Under the pieces are notes generated by a model. The model worked only from the letters and a program-made list of their open reading frames with translations. It was not told where the DNA came from and searched no databases. From positions 83,153 through 147,152 of the forward strand of contig JAUNVP010000003.1 of the NCBI GenBank assembly GCA_030537615.1: 64,000 nt of DNA, written 5' to 3'. Every line of letters begins with the position of its first letter. Positions within the stretch are counted from its first letter, which is position 1. Positions 1-8,184 of the stretch are shown here, piece after piece. The DNA comes from Actinomycetaceae bacterium. Its GTDB lineage: Bacteria; Actinomycetota; Actinomycetes; Actinomycetales; Actinomycetaceae. The position numbers and the translations under genes are program-made.

Positions 1-111
1 CCGAGCGCCGAGAAACACCTCACACCACCGAAGGTTGGGTTCGCTATCCGAGACTATGTTGCTCAGGAACCCGCCTCCCGAGATGCAATGACAGATACCC
101 TGGGGATATGA
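1..111 (+). CDS. C-terminal tail of an unidentified upstream gene (partial)
   Basis: Frame 1 is open from the left edge of the window and ends in TGA at 109-111, giving 36 residues that end in ...DAMTDTLGI. The TGA overlaps the ATG of the next gene in an ATGA arrangement, the usual layout of translationally coupled actinobacterial genes. Codon third positions look coding. Nothing in this short tail identifies a family. The call rests on frame and overlap only; the start lies outside the window. Confidence 0.5.
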   Translation, partial: PSAEKHLTPPKVGFAIRDYVAQEPASRDAMTDTLGI

Positions 112-1127
112 GCACACAGCCGCCCGCGCCTCCTGCACCTGAGCAAGCGTCCGCCCACGTTGGTGGACCACAACGGTTGCGAAATACGCTTGTGGCAGCT
201 CTGGTCATCGGAGGCTTGGTGCTGGTCGCTGTGATGTACGGTTTGTGGAACCGGCCGGGCGAAAATGAGCAACCGGTGCCCGCACCGACACAAACGGAGT
301 CACCCGACCAGCCAACACGAGTTGAGTCCGAAATCGTGACGGAGGATCCGGCGGATCAACCCGATGCGATTACGCACGTGGATCTGGGCAATCAGGAGTG
401 GACGTTTAGACTTCGAGATGAAGAGTATGTGCTTCCGTTTATCGATGGACAATACGCGGACAATGGGCAGTACCACTGGAGTCTCGATGACGAGATGACC
501 GTGTACTCCGACGCTAACCAGGACGGATATCTCGACGCCGCAACCGTGGTGAGCAAATACTCCATTGGCGGCAATGGCTGGGAACGTTTCGTCGTGCTAT
601 GGCGGTGGAATCCCCAAACCCAACAAGCTGAGATCATCCCTGATGTGGTCGGCTATTTCGTTCGCTGTTACGGGACTCTCGACTCACTGCAAGCGGTCAA
701 AGGCGGTTTCCGCTTCTCAGGAATCGTTGTCCCCGACGACAGCGTGGATAGTTCGTGTGCGCAACCGCGCGGTGAGCACTATTCGCGGACCGTCGCTATC
801 GACGGTCTCGATCCCATCCGCATCGATGCAACGAGCGGCTGGGGAGGTATCTGCGGCCGCGGCATTGGAGATGCCGGAGTTGGTCAAATGGTTTCCGACG
901 TGGCCGATGAGTTCAAGGTGGCCGCTCGCACGTCCGCCCCCGATATTACGCTCAAAGTTGATCATTTTGGTCAGGCCAATGGCCATCCCATCGATAAAGC
1001 TGCCGGCCACTATTATCGGGGAGACTACGTCCTCATTTACTACTATCCGCACGACGTCGACTTCGAACACCTCGGTGAAACTCCGTGTGGGTGGGCAAAG
1101 CTTAAGCCTGGCGAACCGCGTGGATGA
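108..1127 (+). CDS. Membrane-anchored hypothetical protein
   Basis: A 339-residue protein with a short Pro-rich cytoplasmic N-terminus (about 25 residues), one hydrophobic segment at about residues 28-46, an acidic Thr/Pro/Glu-rich linker (about 50-85) and a folded outside domain of about 250 residues. The outer domain holds several Cys (for example around VRCYGT, SSCAQP and GICGRG), which could form disulfides. No family is recognised. The ATG overlaps the stop of the preceding frame (ATGA), so translation is probably coupled. A TACCCT box at 96-101 would also allow a leaderless transcript starting at this ATG, but the coupling explanation is simpler. Confidence 0.75.
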   Translation: MSTQPPAPPAPEQASAHVGGPQRLRNTLVAALVIGGLVLVAVMYGLWNRPGENEQPVPAPTQTESPDQPTRVESEIVTEDPADQPDAITHVDLGNQEWTFRLRDEEYVLPFIDGQYADNGQYHWSLDDEMTVYSDANQDGYLDAATVVSKYSIGGNGWERFVVLWRWNPQTQQAEIIPDVVGYFVRCYGTLDSLQAVKGGFRFSGIVVPDDSVDSSCAQPRGEHYSRTVAIDGLDPIRIDATSGWGGICGRGIGDAGVGQMVSDVADEFKVAARTSAPDITLKVDHFGQANGHPIDKAAGHYYRGDYVLIYYYPHDVDFEHLGETPCGWAKLKPGEPRG

Positions 1128-1431
1128 GCAATGCTCGCCCTGCCAGCGCGATAAAGCGCTCGATCAGATATGAAACCTCAGTGACGAGGACGGTGGTGCT
1201 GCGGTGATTGCGGTTTCTGTCTGCTGGGCAATGATAACTGTGCCGTTTCCGATGTTCGTGGCGACGCCATCTGCCGTATGGGTCAATCCCTCACAATGAC
1301 AATCAATCGTACTTTAAGCAGTCGCTAATCATGGTACGGCGTCTATTGTGGTCACGTAGGTGTTACCCATGTCGATGACACAACTTCGAGAACCAACAGG
1401 TCACAGAAATTCGGAGCGGCATCGACCACAG
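1128..1431. other. Intergenic region between convergent genes
   Basis: About 300 bases between the 3' ends of a plus-strand and a minus-strand gene. I see no convincing gene, no strong hairpin with a T-run and no repeat shared with the rest of the window. Confidence 0.5.
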
Positions 1432-2565
1432 TTACTGTGTGCGTGGCGCTGCCGTTGAGTTCCTTACAATGAGTGTCGGCACAATCTGCACTGAAGCCAG
1501 AGGACTGTCGGGATTGGCAATTCGATTAACCAGGGTGCGCATAGCGTACATTCCCAGATACTTCTTTGGAGGTGCGATTGCTGTCAGCGCGGGACGAGCG
1601 AGACGCGAGAGTTCATCATCGTAGCTGACGATGGAAATATCATCGGGAATCGACAACTTCCGCGACTGAATGTACTCGTTCACTACTAACGCAGCTTCGT
1701 CGGAGTGAACGAGGAACGCTGTGACGTCCTCTTCAATGCACCTGTCGACAAACGCGCGAATCGCGCGAGATCGTTCACGACCGGTCAGTTCAGTGGTATC
1801 GCAATACGGTGAGTTTTCGTCGAGCTGAAGTTCTGAGAGTGCCTTGCGCCACCCGTTGCGAATTTCGCGGCGAGAAGGGATCAGTTTATCGGTCACGAGA
1901 GCAATCGTGACGTGCCCTAATGCGCTCAGGTGACGAACAGCCATGTCTCCGCCAGCGTGATGATCGGTGATGACGTTTTCAATCATTCTCGAGTGTTTAC
2001 CGCGCGGGTGAAGGGAACGCTCAATGAGCACGATAGGAATGGTGAAGTCCTGGAGATAGGTGATGAGCTCATCGCTACCCTCGCCTTCGAGGTCGGGAAC
2101 AAGGAGCAATCCATCAATGCTCGAATCGCGTGATAGGCGTTCAAGTTGTTCGAGATTGTCTCGAGCGGCAAAAGTTGATCCCTGTAGCAGAAGTCGAGAG
2201 TTGATTTCATCAGCAGCTTGATTTGCTCCATCGATAATGGCAGGCCAATAGAAATCGAGAGAGGGAGTGATTACTCCGATGGTCAATCCCGTCGGGACGC
2301 TGTTGCTCCGCTCAGCGGGTAGGAGGCGAGCGCCTCCACGAACTTGTTCAATCAGGCCTTCTTTCGCCAGCAAGCTGATGTCTCGTCGTATCGTGATGGG
2401 TGAAACCGAGAGATTCTCAGCAACGTCGGATACTGTCACCGAACCGTGGGTTTGGATCAGACTGAGAATTTGCTCGCGGCGATTCGCCGGCAGGATACGT
2501 GAAGTTGACAATTGGTGCTCCGAAAATTTCGAGGGCGTGAGTGCCGTACGATCATTATCGACCAT
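1432..2565 (-). CDS. DeoR-type HTH regulator with LacI-like sensor domain
   Basis: A 377-residue transcription factor. Residues about 23-82 form a DeoR-type winged helix-turn-helix (RREQILSL, then VTVSDVAENLSVSPITIRRD, then LAKEGLIEQVRGG). From about residue 94 a periplasmic-binding-protein fold of the LacI/GalR type follows (LTIGVITPSLDFYWPAIIDG, IDGLLLVPDLEG). DeoR-LacI hybrids usually sense a sugar or sugar derivative and repress catabolic or uptake genes. An in-frame GTG at 2601 would add 12 residues, but a likely -10 box (TATAAC, 2591-2596) lies inside that extension, so the ATG at 2565 is preferred. A perfect 13-bp palindrome sits directly upstream of that box and suggests autoregulation. 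The ligand is unknown; no sugar operon is adjacent. Confidence 0.85.
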   Translation of the reverse strand: MVDNDRTALTPSKFSEHQLSTSRILPANRREQILSLIQTHGSVTVSDVAENLSVSPITIRRDISLLAKEGLIEQVRGGARLLPAERSNSVPTGLTIGVITPSLDFYWPAIIDGANQAADEINSRLLLQGSTFAARDNLEQLERLSRDSSIDGLLLVPDLEGEGSDELITYLQDFTIPIVLIERSLHPRGKHSRMIENVITDHHAGGDMAVRHLSALGHVTIALVTDKLIPSRREIRNGWRKALSELQLDENSPYCDTTELTGRERSRAIRAFVDRCIEEDVTAFLVHSDEAALVVNEYIQSRKLSIPDDISIVSYDDELSRLARPALTAIAPPKKYLGMYAMRTLVNRIANPDSPLASVQIVPTLIVRNSTAAPRTQ

Positions 2566-2590
2566 ATTAACCACTTCACCATGCGTGATG

Positions 2591-2609
2591 TTATACGTCA
2601 CCAGGTGAC
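2591..2609 (-). promoter_or_regulatory. Putative -10 box and palindromic operator of the DeoR/LacI regulator
   Basis: On the minus strand TATAAC (2596-2591) follows a perfect 6-1-6 palindrome, GTCACC-a-GGTGAC (2597-2609). A palindrome lying just upstream of a -10 box and 32 bp upstream of the regulator's start is a good candidate autoregulatory operator. The -35 is not clear. Confidence 0.4.
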
Positions 2610-3196
2610 TGTCGCGGGAGAAAGGTTACGCCTGGCGATTGTCGGTGTCGAGAGCAGAAGTTGATCGTACAGAGTGAGTTAACCGAGAGAGTTTGAGCTA
2701 CCGAGTTCGCCGTTTTGGAACGAAAGAGACCGTTTTGAGCCGCGACCATGCTCGAAAAGTCAATCAGTTGAGTGCATTCAGCTATTGCTGATCTTGAGTG
2801 ATTGATAGTGTGCGCTGTCGATAGGGAAGCCGGTACGTGTGGAGAACTCAACACCGAGTAGGCGTCGTCGTTTTCGTCACCCAACAGGACATGTCGCCCT
2901 ACCGACGTCACGGTGGATATTGCCGTCGCGAGTTTCGTCCGATCAACTCATTCGTCTATACGATTAAGCCCATTGGAATCTCAACTTCGCAACTGAATGG
3001 TATGCACTCGTCAGTATTGTCAAAGCTGACAGATCGGGTATCAGAGTCGAGCTCTCAGGTTAATAAGACAAGGATGACGGTACTTTCGTGACCTGTGATC
3101 TTTCCGCAGGCAGAGGTCGGCATTTCGCGGTACAGAACGTGCCGAGATTCTTCTATTCCGATGAGATTGGTTAGCTCGGCGACATGAGCGATCGCG
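2610..3196. other. Long intergenic region without a recognisable gene
   Basis: Nearly 590 bases between the end of the MFS gene and the regulator promoter. Short open frames exist on both strands, but they lack ribosome binding sites, family motifs and coding-like codon use. It may hold a long leader, a decayed gene or a small RNA; nothing specific can be supported. Confidence 0.4.
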
Positions 3197-4504
3197 TCAC
3201 TTGCGCCGGACGATCAGTCGTGTGCCGCGAGTGTTCATTCCCAGGCGCGCATACGCCCACGGCATCGTAGTTAATGTCCACAGCGCCGCGAACACGCCGA
3301 TACCCGCCGTTGCCCAAATCGCCACCGATAGGCTCCACGCGGCTGTAAGTGATGAGACGAGAAATGGGCCGACGGTTGCACCCAGTTGGGAGACACCGTT
3401 CCAGTAGCCGAGGAACTTCGATTTATTGTGGTCGGGAGCGAGGTCGGCACCGGTTGTCATCATGATCCCCGAGCCAAATCCATTCCCGAATCCGACGAGA
3501 CACGCACCGAGCACGAAGGCGACCGGAGTGGAGGTGAACGGAAGAAACGCGAAAGCCAACCCCATCACCCCGAGTGTTGGCACGAGTACCGCTCGACGTC
3601 CGTACCGGTCCATCAGCGCACCCGACGGGTAGAACATGATGACATCAACAATCGCAGCGATCGCCCACGTGAGAGAGATCGTCTCGGCCTCCATGCCGAG
3701 CGCATTGCCCCACAGCGGAATGAGAACATTGCGGTTAGCTCGCGCGAGGGACAGTGCCACGATACTGATTCCGACGGTTACAGAAGCGGGATAGTCGATA
3801 GATTCGCGCGGTGGGGGCATCCAATCGGGGCGTTCAGTGGGGGCAGGATCCGTAGCCTTTCCCGATGCAGAGGATGCGGTTGTGTCGAGCATTGTCGGTG
3901 TAGGGAGAGCGAAAACGAGGATTAGTCCGACAGCTATGAGAGCCGTCGAAATGTGGAGGACGAATACGGCTCCAATTGCCCACAGCGTCACTACTGCCGA
4001 ACCGATGGCGGGGCCGACGAGATTCCCCAACCGGAACATGCCGCCGAAAGTCGCCATCGCACGAGCTCGGAACAGGGGCGGCACGGACTGAGAAACGTAC
4101 GACTGTCGCGCAAGAGACCAGACGTTAGCGGAGATAGCGAGGATGACGATCCCGATGACATAGACGGCTTGCGCCCACGGCCTCCCCGCATGTACGAGGG
4201 CGAAAAGCATCCCACTTAAAGCCCCGATTGCCATGGCAGTTGCCGCAATCATCGCGGCTTTTTCGGACCGCGACACGAGAATTGAACCAACGATCGGAGC
4301 TGAAATCACTCCGACTAAACCGTTGACTCCCACGACGGCTGACGACAATGACTCGGAAAACCCGAGATCGAGAGCGGCAAGCACGAGCATAGGTGCGAGC
4401 GCTCCGGTGCCGATTGCGTAGATGAAAGACGGAGCGTAGATCGGGCCGATGAGACTGCGCAGAACGCGTCGAACGTTTCGACCGTATTCGCGATCGGAGC
4501 CCAC
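3197..4504 (-). CDS. MFS transporter
   Basis: A 435-residue polytopic membrane protein of major facilitator size, with about 12 hydrophobic segments in two halves separated by a polar central loop (about residues 205-235, ASSASGKATDPAPTERPDWMPPP). The cytoplasmic motif between helices 2 and 3 is present in divergent form (GSILVSRSEKAA), and the second half has GALMDRYGRRAV, the typical MFS A-like motif. It probably exports a drug or metabolite; the substrate cannot be inferred. The GTG start at 4504 is preceded by GGAG at good spacing. It lies divergent from the phosphatase gene and upstream, on the same strand, of the DeoR/LacI-type regulator. Confidence 0.85.
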   Translation of the reverse strand: MGSDREYGRNVRRVLRSLIGPIYAPSFIYAIGTGALAPMLVLAALDLGFSESLSSAVVGVNGLVGVISAPIVGSILVSRSEKAAMIAATAMAIGALSGMLFALVHAGRPWAQAVYVIGIVILAISANVWSLARQSYVSQSVPPLFRARAMATFGGMFRLGNLVGPAIGSAVVTLWAIGAVFVLHISTALIAVGLILVFALPTPTMLDTTASSASGKATDPAPTERPDWMPPPRESIDYPASVTVGISIVALSLARANRNVLIPLWGNALGMEAETISLTWAIAAIVDVIMFYPSGALMDRYGRRAVLVPTLGVMGLAFAFLPFTSTPVAFVLGACLVGFGNGFGSGIMMTTGADLAPDHNKSKFLGYWNGVSQLGATVGPFLVSSLTAAWSLSVAIWATAGIGVFAALWTLTTMPWAYARLGMNTRGTRLIVRRK

Positions 4505-4599
4505 GTCATCTCCTTTCTCCTAGCACCCTGTCCGATGGTATCGAGCTTCTCACGACGCATGGTAACCTGCTCATCGCTGGCATCGAGTAAGGACGTTGA

Positions 4600-4605
4600 T
4601 AGGGT
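4600..4605 (+). promoter_or_regulatory. -10 box of a leaderless transcript
   Basis: TAGGGT is followed by exactly 6 nt and then the ATG at 4612, with no Shine-Dalgarno. This places the expected transcription start on the A of ATG. Confidence 0.5.
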
Positions 4606-4611
4606 GGCGAT

Positions 4612-5136
4612 ATGACTTATCGACTACTCATGGTGTGTACCGGTAATATCTGTCGCTCAGCAATGGCGGAAGTGATTCTTAACGATCGTTTCAAGCGTGA
4701 AGGAATTGACGCGGTCGTCGATTCAGCCGGTATCTCAGACGAAGAACACGGTGGTCCCATAGACTACCGAGCGGCGCGCACCCTTAAAGCAGCAGGCTAC
4801 GCGGTTCCCCATCACCGAGCCCACCAGGTGCAAGCGAATGAGCTCGGTCGTTACGATCTGGTTCTCGCTATGACATCTCACCACTACAACGCTCTCGAGC
4901 GTCTCGCGGGCCGCGCCGGAGTGGAGGTTCGAACCGATGCTCCGACAGGTGATGAAACAGCCATCGATTTGCGGATGTTTCGAAGCTTCGATGCCTCAGC
5001 GGGTTCCCCTCGACACCGCCGCGATCTCGATGTGCCTGACCCGTGGTACGGCGACCAGTCAGACTTTGAGATCACATTGGACACGATCGAAGCAGCCGCA
5101 GACGCCATTGTCGACCATGTGAGGGCTCGTGCCTGA
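4612..5136 (+). CDS. Low molecular weight protein-tyrosine phosphatase
   Basis: A 174-residue enzyme that hydrolyses phosphotyrosine in the cytoplasm. The N-terminal P-loop CTGNICRS gives the C-X5-R signature (Cys9 nucleophile, Arg15), and DPWYG near the C-terminus supplies the general acid Asp143. Length fits the family. In actinobacteria these enzymes often act on tyrosine-kinase-controlled envelope or capsule processes. Its stop overlaps the GTG of the following secreted lysozyme-like protein by 8 bp, so the pair is cotranscribed and may share an envelope-related role (inference). No tyrosine kinase gene is visible nearby. Confidence 0.92.
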   Translation: MTYRLLMVCTGNICRSAMAEVILNDRFKREGIDAVVDSAGISDEEHGGPIDYRAARTLKAAGYAVPHHRAHQVQANELGRYDLVLAMTSHHYNALERLAGRAGVEVRTDAPTGDETAIDLRMFRSFDASAGSPRHRRDLDVPDPWYGDQSDFEITLDTIEAAADAIVDHVRARA

Positions 5137-5989
5137 AGTTGGGGGTGGGCCGCGCCTGGCCTACCTCATTCCCTTTATTGCGCTTGGACTCGCACTGGGT
5201 GCCGTCATTGTTGCATGGAGTCCGCAGGACGAACTCGTCGACCAACCGGTTTTAGCTCCGACCGCGCCGCCGCTTGCTCTCGATGGCTTTTCAGCGGGAA
5301 ATCTCATATCGGACGAGGAATTTTTCGATCCGAACACAATGAGTGAAGCAGACGTGAGCGAGTTCATTAGCACGTGGAACGACGGGTGTCAGAGTGGACC
5401 TGATGGAACCGAATGTCTGTCGGTTTACCGGGAGGATACTCCCACCTGGCCAGCTGACCGATATTGCCCCTCCGACTTTATCGGTGAAAGTGAGGACTCG
5501 GCGGCATCGATCATCACCAAAGTCTCGCATGCATGCGAGATTAATCCGCGCGTGCTCATTACGACCTTGCAAAAGGAGCAGGGGTTGGTGACGGCCTCCG
5601 GGCCTCGGCTCTTAGCGAAAAGGTACGACATAGCGATGGGCTACGGTTGCCCGGACGGGACTGACTGCGACCCGCAGTACTTCGGATTCGCTCGCCAGAT
5701 GTACTTTGCTGCTCGGCAGTTTCAAAAATACCGGCTCCAGCCCGAACTGTACGATGTGAAAGCTCAAGCGACAAATACCGTCGCCTATCACGTCAATCCC
5801 GAATGCGGTAGTAGCGAAGTGTATGTGGAAAACCAGGCAACAGCCGGCCTCTATAACTACACGCCCTATCAGCCAAACGACAGCGCCCTCCGAGGATTCG
5901 TTGATGAGTGCGCGACGTGGGGAAATATGAACTTCTATGGGCTGTACCACGCGTGGTTCCCAGCCAATGTCCCCACCAGCGAGAACTAG
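5129..5989 (+). CDS. Secreted protein with lysozyme-like domain ('hemagglutinin'-type)
   Basis: A 286-residue protein starting with GTG inside the end of the phosphatase gene. An N-terminal hydrophobic segment (about residues 10-30) would export or anchor it. The core, ACEINPRVLITTLQKEQGLV followed by AMGYGCPDGTDCDPQYFGF and ARQMYFAARQFQKYR, resembles the lysozyme-like module found at the N-terminus of many actinobacterial surface proteins annotated as hemagglutinin. The Glu in LQKEQG is a plausible catalytic acid. Paired Cys suggest extracellular disulfides. Activity on peptidoglycan is an inference. The final TAG shares the bases CTAG (5986-5989) with the stop codon of the convergent gene. 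Confidence 0.7.
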   Translation: MPEVGGGPRLAYLIPFIALGLALGAVIVAWSPQDELVDQPVLAPTAPPLALDGFSAGNLISDEEFFDPNTMSEADVSEFISTWNDGCQSGPDGTECLSVYREDTPTWPADRYCPSDFIGESEDSAASIITKVSHACEINPRVLITTLQKEQGLVTASGPRLLAKRYDIAMGYGCPDGTDCDPQYFGFARQMYFAARQFQKYRLQPELYDVKAQATNTVAYHVNPECGSSEVYVENQATAGLYNYTPYQPNDSALRGFVDECATWGNMNFYGLYHAWFPANVPTSEN

Positions 5990-6573
5990 TCGGCGTCATC
6001 CGGTTGGACAATGGGGAGGGTTGACCAGGGGAAATTGATCCACAGATCAGTGTGCTTCCACACGAAATCAGGCTTAATCACCGAGCGGGACTTCTCGTAG
6101 ATCACCGCCGACTTCGCATCGACCGAAACCGTTGACTTCCCATCGAGAGACAGGCCGTGTTCGGCGATTAGTTCCATCACCATTTTGAGTGTCTTCCCCG
6201 AGTCGGCAACATCGTCGACGACCAGGACTCGCTTGCCTTCGAGGGCGGAAACGTCCATCAGCGGCGGGAGAAGAACGGGTTCTGGCAGGGTTTCGGCGAT
6301 ATCGGTGTAAAACTCGACGTTCATGGTGCCGATGGCTTTGACTCCCATCGCGTAGGAGATCGCGCCGGCCGGTAGGAGCCCACCGCGAGCCACGGCAACA
6401 ATAAGGTCGGGAATCCATCCGGAATTCACTACTTGAGCGGCGAGTTCCCGCATGGCGGTTCCAAAAGTGGGCCAGTCGAGAGTTTCACGAATAGGTTCCT
6501 TGGGGGAGGTTGCGCCATCATCAAAAGCCACGGCATATCCAATCTGTACGACAGTAACCCCATCGTAGAACAA
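5986..6573 (-). CDS. Phosphoribosyltransferase (xanthine/hypoxanthine-type)
   Basis: A type I phosphoribosyltransferase that would transfer ribose-5-phosphate from PRPP to a purine base in salvage. The PRPP-binding loop is VLVVDDVADSGKT, a two-acid motif followed by a Gly-Lys-Thr loop, and an upstream VAVARGGLLPAG supplies the pyrophosphate loop. C-terminal WINFPWS is typical of the xanthine-guanine-type branch, but substrate specificity is not proven. The true start is uncertain: the frame opens at 6573 (TTG), but a start at a GTG about 14 codons further in is possible because the first residues look non-conserved. Convergent with the preceding gene, sharing stop codon bases. Confidence 0.82.
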   Translation of the reverse strand: MFYDGVTVVQIGYAVAFDDGATSPKEPIRETLDWPTFGTAMRELAAQVVNSGWIPDLIVAVARGGLLPAGAISYAMGVKAIGTMNVEFYTDIAETLPEPVLLPPLMDVSALEGKRVLVVDDVADSGKTLKMVMELIAEHGLSLDGKSTVSVDAKSAVIYEKSRSVIKPDFVWKHTDLWINFPWSTLPIVQPDDAD

Positions 6574-6670
6574 GTGAGGGGCGCTACGAAAAGCAAAATA
6601 ACTAGGGAAACAGGGGAAGGAATCATTAGAATCGGGATAGTAATCCCTTTTTTTGCAAGGAACAGTGTGA

Positions 6671-8149
6671 ATGACCGCTAACTCAGACTCTGGTGTTGAG
6701 AGCTCTCAATCTCAGCCAGCGCGTAAGAAACGCATCCTTGTGCGCGTGGGTATCGCACTAGGAATCATCCTCGTTGCCGTCGTAGCTACCGGCACGTGGT
6801 ACGTGCTCCACTATGCTGATCGAGCATTGCCCCGCACATCCGTCGCGTCCGAAAGTGTGAGTGGATTGACGCGTGCTGAGGTCGAAGATGTCGTCGCTGA
6901 GAAGATTGCGGCAACCACCGTCAATATTGATGGGGAAGCGGGCGCACACACGGCCTCGTTGAGCGACCTCGGTGTGTCCCTCGATGAGGACGCCATCGTC
7001 GACGACGTGTTCCGACCCAATTCATCGATTGTCAAACGGTTTGCGGCACTGTGGTCTCCGCGGACCATCGCGCCGGAGGCCGACGTGAGTGCGTCGGCCG
7101 TCCAGTCCTATATCGAGTCGATCATCCCCGATGATGTTGTCGCAGCAAATGACGCCTCGATTGTCGTTGCTGACGACGGTGAGTCGTTTACGTGGACAGA
7201 AGCAACGATCGGCAAGACGCTATCCGCCGATGAAATCACCGCTGCTACTGAAACAGCAGTTCGCACACTGTCGTCGCAGGATCTCACACTGTCATACATT
7301 GATCATGTTCCACGCATTACCAACGAGGACGCCGAGCAACTCGTCGCCAAAGCGCAAGAGCTCGCGTCAATACCGGTCACAATTGCCTACGGCGATAACT
7401 CGTATTCACCGCGTCTGACCACTCGGGTGGCGTGGGTGAATCTCACTCCCACCGATGACAAGACGCTCGAAGTGAGTGCTGACGCAGTTGGCGAATGGGT
7501 GCAAAAAGCCGCCGATGATTTCGTCAACGCGGAGCCCGTGCAAGGCACGCGCAAGGTGAGTTCCAGCGGTGAAGTACTCCAGACGATCCAGCAGGCTCAC
7601 GACGGGTACACGGTGACAAATGTGGGTGAGGTTTCGGAAGGTATCGTGTCCGCCCTCAATAGTGACTCTGAATACAGCGGCGAATTCGCTGCCGATGTCG
7701 TTGCTGCCGTCTGGGACGACCAACCGGTTGCTCCCGGCGCGGAGAACTTCTACTACAAGGCATCGCCGGGCGAAAAGTGGATCGACATTAACCTCTCGAA
7801 CCGGACCACGACAGCGTACGAAGGGGCCACCCCCGTCATTGGTCCCGCCTACATGGTGCCGGGTGTTCCCGGATTCGAAACGGTTACGGGTATCTATTCC
7901 GTATACCTCAAACTCGAGTCCCAGACCATGCGCGGTGACAACGGTGACGGTACCCGATATGAAGTTGAGGGCGTACCCTGGATTCTCTACTTCCACGGTG
8001 GCTACGCCATCCACGGCGCCTATTGGCGTTCGACCTTTGGCCCCGGCGCTGCCGGTGGATCCCACGGGTGCATTAATCTGCCGGTGTCGACCGCAAAGAG
8101 CTTCTACGATTGGGCACCCAACGGCACAATCGTCGCGTCACATTACTAA
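6671..8149 (+). CDS. L,D-transpeptidase (YkuD family)
   Basis: A 492-residue envelope enzyme that makes 3-3 peptidoglycan crosslinks or attaches partners to the wall. A short basic N-terminus precedes a membrane anchor at about residues 25-47. Residues about 50-330 are an extracellular region with repeated acidic segments like the peptidoglycan-binding domains that precede YkuD in actinobacteria. The catalytic domain is C-terminal: His448 (GYAIHGAY) and SHGCINLP with nucleophile Cys467. Start: AAGGAA lies 9-10 bases before ATG 6671, with a candidate TAGTAA -10 box further up. It stands alone between convergent or divergent neighbours. Confidence 0.92.
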   Translation: MTANSDSGVESSQSQPARKKRILVRVGIALGIILVAVVATGTWYVLHYADRALPRTSVASESVSGLTRAEVEDVVAEKIAATTVNIDGEAGAHTASLSDLGVSLDEDAIVDDVFRPNSSIVKRFAALWSPRTIAPEADVSASAVQSYIESIIPDDVVAANDASIVVADDGESFTWTEATIGKTLSADEITAATETAVRTLSSQDLTLSYIDHVPRITNEDAEQLVAKAQELASIPVTIAYGDNSYSPRLTTRVAWVNLTPTDDKTLEVSADAVGEWVQKAADDFVNAEPVQGTRKVSSSGEVLQTIQQAHDGYTVTNVGEVSEGIVSALNSDSEYSGEFAADVVAAVWDDQPVAPGAENFYYKASPGEKWIDINLSNRTTTAYEGATPVIGPAYMVPGVPGFETVTGIYSVYLKLESQTMRGDNGDGTRYEVEGVPWILYFHGGYAIHGAYWRSTFGPGAAGGSHGCINLPVSTAKSFYDWAPNGTIVASHY

Positions 8150-8184
8150 ACTTCGGTCGCGCAGTTGAGGTTGTGCGGGCCGCA

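Noticed and set aside
96..108. Leaderless promoter of the first complete gene
   Set aside because: TACCCT-N6-ATG is present, but an upstream frame ends in an ATGA overlap, so cotranscription is the simpler reading.
2591..3091. Two open frames in the region before the regulator
   Set aside because: They overlap on opposite strands, have no ribosome binding sites and show no family motif or coding-like codon use.
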